From Eubacterium sp. (GTDB taxonomy: Bacteria > Bacillota > Clostridia > Lachnospirales > Lachnospiraceae): a stretch of DNA of 64,000 nucleotides. Shown one piece after another: positions 45,640 to 55,200 of this stretch (within the stretch, counting starts at the first letter, position 1; each line of letters opens with the position of its first letter). The DNA is taken from positions 248,001 to 312,000 of the forward strand of contig JAFVGA010000006.1 in NCBI GenBank assembly GCA_017475235.1, read 5' to 3'. A program made the position numbers and the translations under genes. The notes below the pieces were generated by a model, which ran no database searches, was not told where the DNA came from, and worked only from the letters and a program-made list of their open reading frames with translations.

Positions 45640-46512
45640 TTATTTAAACTTCATTATATTGTTAACGGCCTCAGTGATTTTTCTAGCAACGTAAGCGTCG
45701 TTCATCGTGTAAATATGAACTCCATCCACTCCGTTTGCTACCAAGTCCATTATTTGATCTATCGCATATGAAATACCTGCATCTCTCATCGCCATCTTAT
45801 CATCGCCGAATCTCTGCAATAACTTAGATAATTTGGCAGGAATACTTGCACCACACATTGAAACCATTCTCTCGATTTGACTCTTGTTTGTGACAGGCAT
45901 AATTCCAGCTTCAACCGGAACATCAATACCTGCACCTCTAGCCTCATCCATAAACTCATAGAAAGAATTGTTATCAAAGAATAACTGTGAAATAAGATGA
46001 CTTGCACCCGCATCCACTTTCTTCTTTAGATTTGAAACGTCAGTCTGTAGGTCTTCTGCTTCCTGATGAACCTCAGGATAGCATGCACCTGTTATTTCAA
46101 ATCCCATATCTTTACTCATAATGTATTCAGTAAGTTCTGATGCATATTTGAAATCGTGCTCTATCTCACGGTTTGGATCAACATCTCCGCGTAGAGCAAG
46201 GATGTTTTTAACACCGTTTGCATTTAACTCATCCAATATTTTATCAACAGATTCTTTTGTGTTGTAAAGACATGACAAATGAGCAATGGTCTCTATTCCA
46301 TATTCGTTTTTAATAAGAGAACATAAATCAGCTGTACTTACGCCGTTTATTCCGCTCCCACCTGCACCATAAGTCACACTGATAAAATCAGGGTTTAACT
46401 CCTTAAGATCTTTGAGAGTATCATAGATTGTTTCAACTCCACTCTCTTTCTTTGGTGGAAACACTTCAAACGAGAAGACAGTCTTGTCCTCAAACAGTTC
46501 CACTATGCTCAT
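45640..46512 (-). CDS. metF: Methylenetetrahydrofolate reductase
   Basis: Reduces 5,10-methylene-THF to 5-methyl-THF, the methyl donor for MetH. The 290-residue barrel has FSFEVFPPKKESG, FISVTYGAGGSG, HLSCLYNT, ALRGDVDPN and SHLISQLFFDNNSFYEF. With metH and its activator it forms a complete methionine methylation unit. Its ATG overlaps the ytfJ stop by one base. No SAM riboswitch is apparent, because the gene is internal to a long run. Confidence 0.97.
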   Translation of the reverse strand: MSIVELFEDKTVFSFEVFPPKKESGVETIYDTLKDLKELNPDFISVTYGAGGSGINGVSTADLCSLIKNEYGIETIAHLSCLYNTKESVDKILDELNANGVKNILALRGDVDPNREIEHDFKYASELTEYIMSKDMGFEITGACYPEVHQEAEDLQTDVSNLKKKVDAGASHLISQLFFDNNSFYEFMDEARGAGIDVPVEAGIMPVTNKSQIERMVSMCGASIPAKLSKLLQRFGDDKMAMRDAGISYAIDQIMDLVANGVDGVHIYTMNDAYVARKITEAVNNIMKFK

Positions 46513-46895
46513 TAATCTTCTTCTACCGTTTCCTCTTCTTTTTTGTCCTTTTTGGTAAACTTATCACCAAACTTGTCAACAACGTCCGGTACAATATCAA
46601 GAATCTTTGACATTCCATCTGCATCTTTGACGCTGATGATTTTTGAAGAACCTTTTTTAAGAACTAAAACAGCATTAGGTGTAATCTTTCCACCTACACC
46701 ACCAGTTCCATTTTCACCTTTTGAGAACATTCCAATTCCCATTCCAAATGAAACATCAGCTAATGGCAAAAGAATGGTGTCGCCAATTTTAATAGGCTCA
46801 CCAACAACTGATTTAGTTGTTATAAAATGTTCCATAGCTTCCACTAATTCTTCTGTGGTTTTCTTAGTGGCTTTCTTTGTATTTTTGTCTGCCAT
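46512..46895 (-). CDS. ytfJ: YtfJ/GerW family protein
   Basis: A 127-residue protein of the GerW family, known from Bacillus as a spore protein but widespread in non-spore-formers. The core is VVGEPIKIGDTILLPLADVSFG and GGVGGKITPNAVLVLKKGSSKI, flanked by charged ends (KKATKKTTEELVE; KKDKKEEETVEED). The neighbouring DUF2953 protein is its common partner. It does not prove sporulation. Confidence 0.9.
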   Translation of the reverse strand: MADKNTKKATKKTTEELVEAMEHFITTKSVVGEPIKIGDTILLPLADVSFGMGIGMFSKGENGTGGVGGKITPNAVLVLKKGSSKIISVKDADGMSKILDIVPDVVDKFGDKFTKKDKKEEETVEED

Positions 46896-46921
46896 AATGA
46901 GACCTCCTATTTATTAAAAAC

Positions 46922-47965
46922 TTAATCGTTTTTCTTGCTATTAATAAACTTCATTGTTTTTCTTATATCTGGATCAAGCATAAACTTGATGAAGTAGTAA
47001 ACCAAAACTACTACTTTTATATGTCCTTTGTATTCTAGTCTAGCATCTATCGTTTCTTTGTCAAAGTAAGGAATCACTTCAACATCCTCTGGATCTATGC
47101 CAAGCATATCGTAGGCAAATGCTATACCGCCTAATGCCTGTCCCGTCAAATGTGGTTCCTCAAAACCAAACTCTATCTTGCCAGTAATCTTATTTGGAAA
47201 GACATGTTTGACTACCTCCTTAACAATGTCCATCATCTTACTAAATGCTTTTCTAGTAGACTTTCTATTAATAAAATCAATGTACTCTTTAAACTTCTCT
47301 AGAATCACCTGGATTTTTTTCATTGCAGTTTCAACTGCTTTAACACTTCTAGCAAGTGCATCTAAGGTTCTAGATTTTGTTTTGATAGCCTTAATCTTAA
47401 TCTTCCTCGACAAAGGCTTCTTAACTTTAGGCTTTTCTAGCTTTTTCTTTCTTCTGAATTTCTTTTTGAGTTTTACTCTCCAGTTATCTTTGATACCAGT
47501 ATCAATATCCTCCATATCTGGAACATCTATTTCTGGATAATCAACTGAAGAAAACTTAGGATCTAATAACTCCCTATCACTAAAGCCTGTATCATCATCC
47601 ACCAAGTTAACCAGGTATTCGTCTGATTCTTTGCCGTAGATGGCTTCTAGTACTAATTCATTTTCATATGATATTTCTGCTTTAGGTGGCTTATATTCTT
47701 CTCTTGGCTTTTTCTCTTTTTCTTTTAAGATGTTTATTCCAAAAATCTTAAGCGACTTAGTTAGTTTGTCGTTTTCATAATCAACATTGAATCTGACTGG
47801 AAATCCTAACCAATGTGCACCCAGGTGAGTTTTGAATTCTTCGTCGCTGTAGTGAAGATTACCCTTATAGAAAATTGGCACGAACAAAACAAGCAGTACT
47901 ATTCCTAGTATCACTAGCAATATTATTCCTATTATTTTTAGTATTAATAGTAAAACGCTTAACAT
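46922..47965 (-). CDS. DUF2953 membrane protein
   Basis: A 347-residue protein with one long N-terminal hydrophobic stretch (LLLILKIIGIILLVILGIVL) followed by an FYKGNLHYSDEEFKTHLGAHWLGFPVRF region, a very basic low-complexity middle (KKKFRRKKKLEKPKVKKPL) and the DUF2953 core (GKIEFGFEEPHLTGQALG, IDARLEYKGHIKVVVLV). Pairing with ytfJ is conserved in Clostridia. Function unknown. Confidence 0.82.
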   Translation of the reverse strand: MLSVLLLILKIIGIILLVILGIVLLVLFVPIFYKGNLHYSDEEFKTHLGAHWLGFPVRFNVDYENDKLTKSLKIFGINILKEKEKKPREEYKPPKAEISYENELVLEAIYGKESDEYLVNLVDDDTGFSDRELLDPKFSSVDYPEIDVPDMEDIDTGIKDNWRVKLKKKFRRKKKLEKPKVKKPLSRKIKIKAIKTKSRTLDALARSVKAVETAMKKIQVILEKFKEYIDFINRKSTRKAFSKMMDIVKEVVKHVFPNKITGKIEFGFEEPHLTGQALGGIAFAYDMLGIDPEDVEVIPYFDKETIDARLEYKGHIKVVVLVYYFIKFMLDPDIRKTMKFINSKKND

Positions 47966-47973
47966 TTGTCCTC

Positions 47974-48324
47974 TTATCTATATTTGATAATTTTTATATC
48001 GTTTTTCTTCGCTTCTCTATCCAAAATAAAATCTCTTACATTAACAGTGTCTGTCTGTCGGAAGCAATCAACAATAATTCTGCACATAAGTTCATTTGCC
48101 TCTTCACGTCCTTTGGCGAGGCCGACTATAAAGAAGTCTTGTCTCTTGTAGTACTTTTGTTTTAGTACTTCAAACGGGAATGTTTCTAGAATGTCTCGAT
48201 TATTGCGCGGCAAAACAATAACAAATGTTGTTGGTGATAATTTGCCTTCATTAATCTTATATATGAGTTTGTTTTTCTTCTTGGCTATCTTCTCGCCAAG
48301 ATACAAATCATAATACCATTCCAT
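47974..48324 (-). CDS. Conserved hypothetical protein
   Basis: A 116-residue soluble protein without a domain that I recognise. It is basic at its N-terminus (EKIAKKKNKLIYKINE), has a strand-like TTFVIVLPRNNRDILE and ends NDIKIIKYR. It keeps a proper ribosome binding site (AGGAATTA) and close spacing to lysA (9 bases) and to DUF2953 (8 bases), so it is very likely a real gene of the operon. Confidence 0.7.
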   Translation of the reverse strand: MEWYYDLYLGEKIAKKKNKLIYKINEGKLSPTTFVIVLPRNNRDILETFPFEVLKQKYYKRQDFFIVGLAKGREEANELMCRIIVDCFRQTDTVNVRDFILDREAKKNDIKIIKYR

Positions 48325-48333
48325 AATTAATTC

Positions 48334-49590
48334 CTATTTCATAATATCTGAAAAGTCGAATGTTGCAAAGTAATCTTCTGGAGTCTCTGCTCTTCTAATT
48401 AATTCAACCGAACCGTCCTCTTTCAAAAGTAGTTCTGCTGATTTAAGTCTACCATTATAATTATAACCCATTGCGAAGCCGTGAGCACCTGTATCGTGAA
48501 TATAAATTAGATCACCTTTTTCAATCCTTGGTAGATGTCTGTCCACTGCAAACTTATCATTGTTCTCGCAAAGCGAACCAACAATGTCATACATATGATT
48601 GCAAGGTGCATCTTCTTTGCCCATAACTGTCACATGGTGATATGCGTTATACATAGCTGGACGCATCAAGTTAACTGCACAAGCATCCACGCCAATATAC
48701 TCTTTGTAAATATGTTTCTCGTGAACTGCTTTTGTTACAAGCGCACCGTATGGTCCCATCATAAAACGACCCATCTCTGTGTAGATAGCTACATCATCCA
48801 TTCCTTCTGGAACAAGGATTTCTTCGTAGACTTGTCTTACGCCTTCGCCGATGGCCATGATGTCGTTTGGCTCCTGATCTGGTGTATATGGAATTCCAAC
48901 ACCACCCGATAGATTCACAAATGCGATATGAACGTCGCACTCGTTCTTCAAATCAACTGCTAGTTTGAAAATATCTCTAGCAAGCATTGGATAGTACTCG
49001 TTTGTAACTGTGTTACTTGCAAGGAACGCGTGCACGCCAAAGTGCTTAACGCCCTTCTCTTTTAGAATCTTGAATGCTTCAACAATCTGGTTTGGAGTCA
49101 TTCCGTATTTTGCATCGCCTGGGTTATCCATGATTCCGTTGCAGACTTCGTACACTCCGCCTGGATTGTATCTACAGCATACAGTTTCAGGAATACCACA
49201 CTCTGCTTCCATATCTTCTATTAAAGTAATGTCGTCTAGGTTAATGATTCCACCTAGTGCATTACAATATCTAAACTCGCCCTCTGGAGTCTCATTAGAT
49301 GAGTACATGATTTCGTCACCGTGGAAGCCAAGCTTTTCTGCAATCATGAGCTCAGTTTCTGATGAACAGTCAACGCCACAACCTGCTTCTTTAAGTTTCT
49401 GAATAATAAATGGATTTGGTGTTGCCTTCACTGCGAAGTACTCTCTAAATCCTTTATTCCAAGCGAACGCCTCGTTTACTTTTCTGGCATTCTCCATAAA
49501 CCCTTTCTCATCGTAGATGTGAAATGGTGTTGGATATTCTTTAACAATTTCTTGTAACTGTTCTAAAGTTACAAAAGGTTTCTTTTCCAT
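48334..49590 (-). CDS. lysA: Diaminopimelate decarboxylase-family enzyme
   Basis: PLP-dependent decarboxylase of the alanine racemase-fold group, 418 residues. Lys of the AVKATPNPFI motif binds PLP; SSETELMIAEKLG, GGVGIPY and the EMGRFMMGPYGALVT stretch fit DAP decarboxylase. The motif that is usually CESGD reads CENNDKFAVDR, so it belongs to a divergent subgroup and could act on another amino acid; lysine synthesis is the default assumption. No other lysine genes are nearby. Confidence 0.82.
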   Translation of the reverse strand: MEKKPFVTLEQLQEIVKEYPTPFHIYDEKGFMENARKVNEAFAWNKGFREYFAVKATPNPFIIQKLKEAGCGVDCSSETELMIAEKLGFHGDEIMYSSNETPEGEFRYCNALGGIINLDDITLIEDMEAECGIPETVCCRYNPGGVYEVCNGIMDNPGDAKYGMTPNQIVEAFKILKEKGVKHFGVHAFLASNTVTNEYYPMLARDIFKLAVDLKNECDVHIAFVNLSGGVGIPYTPDQEPNDIMAIGEGVRQVYEEILVPEGMDDVAIYTEMGRFMMGPYGALVTKAVHEKHIYKEYIGVDACAVNLMRPAMYNAYHHVTVMGKEDAPCNHMYDIVGSLCENNDKFAVDRHLPRIEKGDLIYIHDTGAHGFAMGYNYNGRLKSAELLLKEDGSVELIRRAETPEDYFATFDFSDIMK

Positions 49591-49607
49591 TTAACTTTCC
49601 TCTCTAT

Positions 49608-51104
49608 CTATAATCTTCCATAGATATCTGACATATATCTTAGATATCTCATGTGTTCTGGTGTGAACTCACCATCTTTCATTCTCCATCTCCAGTTCGT
49701 TCCCAAAGTCGATGGCACATTCATTCTGCCCTTCGAGTCAATCTTAAGAACATCCTGCATCTGGAAAACGACTAAGTTCGCCACACTCTTGTAAGCCTCT
49801 CTAAAAATGTTATCCACAATCTGCTCAACAGACATGTGCGAATCACCCATATACTCTCTAACATAATCAAGTTGCCACCACTGAAGATCATTAAAGTAAC
49901 CAACCAATGTGTCATTGTCATGAGTGCCGCCGTATACAACCATGTTCTCATTAAAGTTGTATGGCAAATGTGGATTCTTTCTGTCACCGTCAAAGGCAAA
50001 TTCCAAAACCTTCATCGATGGATAACCAGACTTTGCAATAACCTTTTTAGCTTCTGGCATTTCTACGCCCAAGTCCTCGGCAATAATTTTCTTATCGCCA
50101 ACAGCCTCGTTAATAGCCTTTATTAGTTTCATGCCAGGACCTTTTAGATATTTACCGTTTACGGCATTTCCATCTTCAGCAGGGATTGCGTAATACTTTA
50201 CAAGTCCCAAGAAGTGATCGATACGAATAACATCGTACATCTTAGCCATAAAGTTCATTCTGTTTTTCCACCACTTGAAACCATCCTTCTCCATCTTAGC
50301 CCAATCGTAAAGTGGATTGCCCCACTTCTGACCAAACTCTGAAAAGATATCTGGTGGAACTCCTGAAACTACTTCTGCCACTAAATCTTTGTTTAGCTTA
50401 AACTGTTTTGGACTCTTCCAAACTTCAGCAGAATCCATAGCAACGTAAACTGGTATATCTCCAATGATTTCGATGCCCTTTTCGTTCGCATATTCTTTTA
50501 ATGCAAACCACTGCTCAAAGAATTTGAACTGAAGGAATTTATAGAAATCAATGTCCTTCTTTAACTTTTTCTTATACTTGGCAAGCGCCTCTTTCTTTCT
50601 AAACTTGATATCCTTTGGCCACTCTTCCCAAGACAAATGCTCAAAGTGAGTTTTGCACGCACGGTATAGCGCATAGTCTTCAAGCCAATCGTTTTCTTTT
50701 ACAAATGTTTTGTACTCTTCACTTTTTGCATGATCACTATTAGCAAATGCTTCGCGAAGAACCTGATATCGATTTTCAAATAATAAACCGTAATCTACGT
50801 AGCCATCTTCTAGGCTCCACTTGAAGTCTTCGACGAAGTCTCTTGTGATCAGTCCTTCTTCTATTAGGAAATCAAAATCTATAAAGTATGGATTTCCTGC
50901 AAACGCAGAGAATGATTGATATGGGCTGTCACCAAAACTAGTAGGCCCTAGAGGTAATACTTGCCAGAACTTTTGTCCCGACGCCTCAAGATGGTCTACG
51001 AATTCGTATGCCTTGCTTCCAAAAGTACCTATACCATATGGTGATGGCAAGCTACTGATTGGCATCAATATTCCTGCTGATCTTTTAAATTCCTTTTGTG
51101 CCAT
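49608..51104 (-). CDS. malQ: 4-alpha-glucanotransferase
   Basis: GH77 amylomaltase that disproportionates maltodextrins and glycogen fragments. The 498 residues include RSAGILMPISSLPSPYGIG, FWQVLPLGPTSFGDSPYQSFS, GDIPVYVAMDSAEVW, DVIRIDHFLG (catalytic Asp), KIIAEDLGV and GGTHDNDTLVGY. It precedes lysA by 17 bases and follows the rhomboid-like gene by 12. Confidence 0.96.
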   Translation of the reverse strand: MAQKEFKRSAGILMPISSLPSPYGIGTFGSKAYEFVDHLEASGQKFWQVLPLGPTSFGDSPYQSFSAFAGNPYFIDFDFLIEEGLITRDFVEDFKWSLEDGYVDYGLLFENRYQVLREAFANSDHAKSEEYKTFVKENDWLEDYALYRACKTHFEHLSWEEWPKDIKFRKKEALAKYKKKLKKDIDFYKFLQFKFFEQWFALKEYANEKGIEIIGDIPVYVAMDSAEVWKSPKQFKLNKDLVAEVVSGVPPDIFSEFGQKWGNPLYDWAKMEKDGFKWWKNRMNFMAKMYDVIRIDHFLGLVKYYAIPAEDGNAVNGKYLKGPGMKLIKAINEAVGDKKIIAEDLGVEMPEAKKVIAKSGYPSMKVLEFAFDGDRKNPHLPYNFNENMVVYGGTHDNDTLVGYFNDLQWWQLDYVREYMGDSHMSVEQIVDNIFREAYKSVANLVVFQMQDVLKIDSKGRMNVPSTLGTNWRWRMKDGEFTPEHMRYLRYMSDIYGRL

Positions 51105-51116
51105 ATTGGTCCCTTC

Positions 51117-52040
51117 TTAGTTGTGTTCGTGTGTGAAGAGGTGATCTTCACAGTACTCTTTATTTCCGCTACATTTTGAGCAGAATCTAAATGATAACTC
51201 TGGGTTATCTAAATCAGTACGTCCGCAAATTGCACATTTATGTCTAGCGCCGTTAGCATATGTGTTATGAGCTTGTGCCTGACTTACTTTTTGCTTGTAC
51301 TGAACTTTTCTCTTTCTCTGTTTAAATGTTACTCCACTAATGCCCATCTTCTTTCTTGTGAAGAAGAAATATATTAGGAAGTTCATTAGCGAGAATAAGA
51401 TCATTGCTAGAACTAGAATACCTGAGATGATTCCCTGGTTTCTAAATGTGCTGACAACATCTATTCCCATAAATACTACATATACCAATCCTAGCCATTT
51501 AATCTTGATAGGAATGATAAAGTATAGTAGCAATTCCTGGTTTGGATATGTGGCTGCAAACGCCAAGAAAATTGAAACGTTTATATAGTAAGTAGTTGTG
51601 TACATTGAGATTATTTGTCCCATAGCCACAGCTCTCTGTGCGCCTGTTACCGCTACACCTTGACTCATAATAGGAATGCCTGAGTAAAGCAAAATGAAAT
51701 ACAGTATAAAAGCACCTACTATTGTGAATAAGAAGCCTGAGAACAAATATACGTTATATCTGTATGAACCCCATGTCTTATCTAGCGTTCTTCCCAGTGA
51801 ATAATATAGGAATAACATAATAATTGTGAATATTCCCAAAGATTCAGGCATAGTAATAACCCATGTTATTATTCTCCAAACCTGACCATGCATAATCTGG
51901 TATGGATTAAATGTTAACATTGCGTACAAATCTTTATTCAAAAAGTAAATCAAATAACCTAAAACATACCCACCAATAAGGTAAATTGTTAGGTTCTTGA
52001 TAGCATATTTTCCAAATTTTTGCTCGAATTTTGAAGCCAT
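51117..52040 (-). CDS. Rhomboid-like membrane protein lacking catalytic motif, zinc-finger tail
   Basis: A 307-residue membrane protein with six or so helices. The rhomboid loop motif (MHGQVWRIITWVI) and TM region with LGRTLDKTWGSYRYNVY are present, but the GxSG serine motif and the partner histidine are not, as in derlin-like pseudoproteases. After a basic stretch (FKQRKRKVQYKQK) the C-terminus has a zinc-binding pattern: CAIC, then CSKC and CEDHLFTHEH. It is first in the long minus-strand run, behind a consensus promoter. Assigning it to the inactive rhomboids is from motif reading. Confidence 0.75.
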   Translation of the reverse strand: MASKFEQKFGKYAIKNLTIYLIGGYVLGYLIYFLNKDLYAMLTFNPYQIMHGQVWRIITWVITMPESLGIFTIIMLFLYYSLGRTLDKTWGSYRYNVYLFSGFLFTIVGAFILYFILLYSGIPIMSQGVAVTGAQRAVAMGQIISMYTTTYYINVSIFLAFAATYPNQELLLYFIIPIKIKWLGLVYVVFMGIDVVSTFRNQGIISGILVLAMILFSLMNFLIYFFFTRKKMGISGVTFKQRKRKVQYKQKVSQAQAHNTYANGARHKCAICGRTDLDNPELSFRFCSKCSGNKEYCEDHLFTHEHN

Positions 52041-52072
52041 TTATGTCCTCCTTATATAATAAGCCAATATAA

Positions 52073-52101
52073 AGTATATAGACTTAAAAATGGTTTGTCA
52101 A
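52073..52101 (-). promoter_or_regulatory. Promoter of the rhomboid-like...metH run
   Basis: TTGACA, 17 bases, TATACT on the minus strand, 33 bases before the ATG; AAGGAGG follows. No terminator is visible between here and 42.7 kb, so it may drive all nine genes. Confidence 0.75.
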
Positions 52102-52127
52102 ACGAACTTTTTACTATATTAATGTAG

Positions 52128-52156
52128 TTGAATTTTAGGGGGTTTTGTACTATAAT
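52128..52156 (+). promoter_or_regulatory. Promoter of the CoA-dehydratase-activase-like gene
   Basis: TTGAAT, 17 bases, TATAAT, 48 bases before the ATG at 52204; the ribosome binding site is GAGGG. Confidence 0.75.
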
Positions 52157-52203
52157 TTTATCGTTTTAGACACAAAAAGAATTAGGTTTTAAGAGGGAAA
52201 AAT

Positions 52204-55200
52204 ATGAGCAATCAAAGCACTTACAGTTTAGGAATTGATATCGGTTCTACTACTGTAAAAATTGCAATTCTAGACGAACAAAACAATATACTATTCTCTG
52301 ACTATAAGAGACACTTTGCTAACATCCAGGAGACTTTGGCTGAGCTTTTGAAAGAGGCTAAAGATGAGTTGGGTGAAGTTAATCTTTCACCAATGATCAC
52401 TGGATCAGGTGGACTTGCTTTGTCAGAGCATTTGGACGTACCTTTTGTGCAAGAGGTTGTAGCTGTTTCTACTGCCCTAGAGGATTACGCACCTCAAACT
52501 GACGTAGCTATCGAGCTAGGTGGTGAGGATGCTAAGATAATCTACTTCACAAACGGTGTTGAACAGAGAATGAATGGTATCTGTGCCGGTGGTACAGGTT
52601 CTTTTATTGACCAGATGGCATCTTTGCTTCAGACGGATGCATCAGGTCTTAACGATTATGCAAAAGATTACAAATCAATATATGCTATCGCAGCTAGATG
52701 TGGAGTGTTTGCCAAAACTGACATTCAGCCACTAATCAACGAGGGAGCTACTAAGGAAGACTTGGCCGCTTCTATTTTCCAAGCTGTGGTTAATCAGACT
52801 ATTTCAGGTTTGGCTTGTGGAAAGCCTATTAGAGGAACTGTTGCGTTCCTTGGCGGTCCACTTCACTTCCTACCTGAACTTAAGAATGCGTTTATTAGAA
52901 CGCTTAACTTAGACGATGAACATATTGTGGCTCCGGAGCACTCACACTTGTTTGCTGCTACTGGTGCTGCTATGAATCATAAAGAAGATGTTTCAGTAGG
53001 AATCGGAGAATTGTATAAACAATTGTCTGAAGGAATCCAGATGTCTATGGAAATCAAGCGTATGGATCCTTTATTTGACTCTAAAGAACAGTATGAAGAG
53101 TTCAAGGCTCGTCACGACAAAGCAAATGTTAAGAAGGGCGACTTAGCTTCATACAAAGGCAAATGCTTCTTAGGAATTGACTCTGGTTCTACCACTACAA
53201 AAGCCGCTGTCGTGGCAGAGGATGGTACACTTCTCTACTCATTCTATTCAAGTAATGAAGGTAACCCTCTTCAAACTATTATTAACGCAATAAAAGATAT
53301 TTACAAACAGTTGCCAGAAGGTGCTGAAATTGTTCGCAGTTGCTCAACAGGTTACGGTGAAGCTTTGATTAAGGCTGCTCTTCTTCTTGATGAGGGAGAA
53401 GTTGAAACTGTAGCTCATTACTATGCAGCTGCATTCTTTGAGCCGGACGTTGACTGTATCTTAGATATTGGTGGACAGGATATGAAGTGCATCAAGATCA
53501 AGAATAAGACAATCGACTCAGTTCAGCTTAATGAGGCTTGTTCTTCTGGTTGTGGTTCATTTATTGAGACTTTTGCGAACTCTCTAAGTTATTCCGTAGA
53601 AGACTTCGCCAAAGAAGCATTGTTTGCTCCAAACCCAACCGACCTTGGAACAAGATGTACAGTATTTATGAACTCAAATGTTAAGCAGGCACAGAAAGAA
53701 GGTGCTACTGTCGCTGATATTTCTTCTGGTCTTGCTTACTCAGTTATAAAGAATGCTTTGTATAAGGTTATTAAGATTGCAGATGCATCAGACCTTGGAG
53801 AAAAAATTGTTGTTCAAGGTGGTACATTCTACAACGATGCTGTTCTTAGAAGTTTTGAAAAAATTTCTGAAACAGAGGCAATCAGACCTGACATTGCCGG
53901 TATAATGGGTGCCTTTGGCGCAGCCTTGATTGCTAGAGAAAGATATGACGGTCAGGAAACTACTATGCTTTCTATTGATCAGATTAATGAATTCTCTTAC
54001 AAGACTTCGATGACTAGATGTAAAGGTTGTACAAACTCATGTCTTTTGACAATTAACATGTTCTCTGACGGACGTAAGTTTATCAGTGGTAACCGTTGCG
54101 AGAAAGGTGTGGGCGGTGTCAAAAATAAGGAACAGATTCCAAACTTATTTGAGTATAAGTTCCACAGAATGTTTGACTACGAACCTCTAGATGAGAACGA
54201 AGCCCCACGTGGTGTAGTTGGAATTCCTAGAGTTTTGAATATGTATGAGAACTTCCCATTCTGGGCAGTCTTCTTCAAAGAACTCGGATTTAGCGTTAAG
54301 CTTTCTCCTGAGTCTTCACACAAGATTTACGAGTTGGGTATTGAATCAATCCCTAGTGAATCTGAGTGTTATCCAGCAAAACTTACTCACGGACATATTA
54401 AGTGGTTACTTGATGAGGGTTGTAAGTTCATCTTCTACCCTTGTATTCCATACGAGCGTGATGAGACACCAGATGCTAACAACCACTACAACTGTCCAAT
54501 GGTTACATCTTATGCTGAGAACATTAAGAATAACGTAGAGGAATTAGAAGATCCTGAAATCAACTTCCTAAACGCATTTATGGCTTTCTCTAATCAGGAA
54601 GTTTTATCAGAGCGTTTGGTTGATATCTTCACAACAGACTTTGGTATTGATGCTGATGAAATCAAAAAAGCTTGTGAAAAAGGTTGGGCTGAACTAATTG
54701 ACTCTAGACAAGATATGATGCGTAAAGGTGAGGAAACTTTACGTTATATCGAGAAGAATAATCTTCACGGTATTGTTTTGGCTGGTCGTCCATATCACGT
54801 GGACCCAGAAATTAACCATGGTATTCCAGAGATGATTAATTCATATGGTCTTGCGGTATTAACTGAGGACTCAGTTGCTCACTTAGGCGAAGTTGAGAGG
54901 CCTCTTATCGTATCAGACCAGTGGATGTATCACTCAAGATTATATAAAGCTGCGGACGTAGTTAAGAAGCGCGAAGATTTAGATTTGATTCAGCTCTTCT
55001 CATTCGGCTGCGGTTTGGATGCGGTTACTACTGACTGTGTAAGTGATATTCTTACAGGTTCAGATAAAGTTTATACAGTACTTAAGATTGACGAGGTAAA
55101 CAACCTTGGAGCAGCAAGAATTCGTGTTAGATCACTTCTTGCAGCAATTCGTGAACGTAGTGAACTCAACTACCAGAGATTTATCAAGTCTTCTGCTATC

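Noticed and set aside
46512-46895. ytfJ as proof of sporulation
   Set aside because: GerW-family genes occur in many non-spore-forming Clostridia, and no other sporulation gene is in the window.
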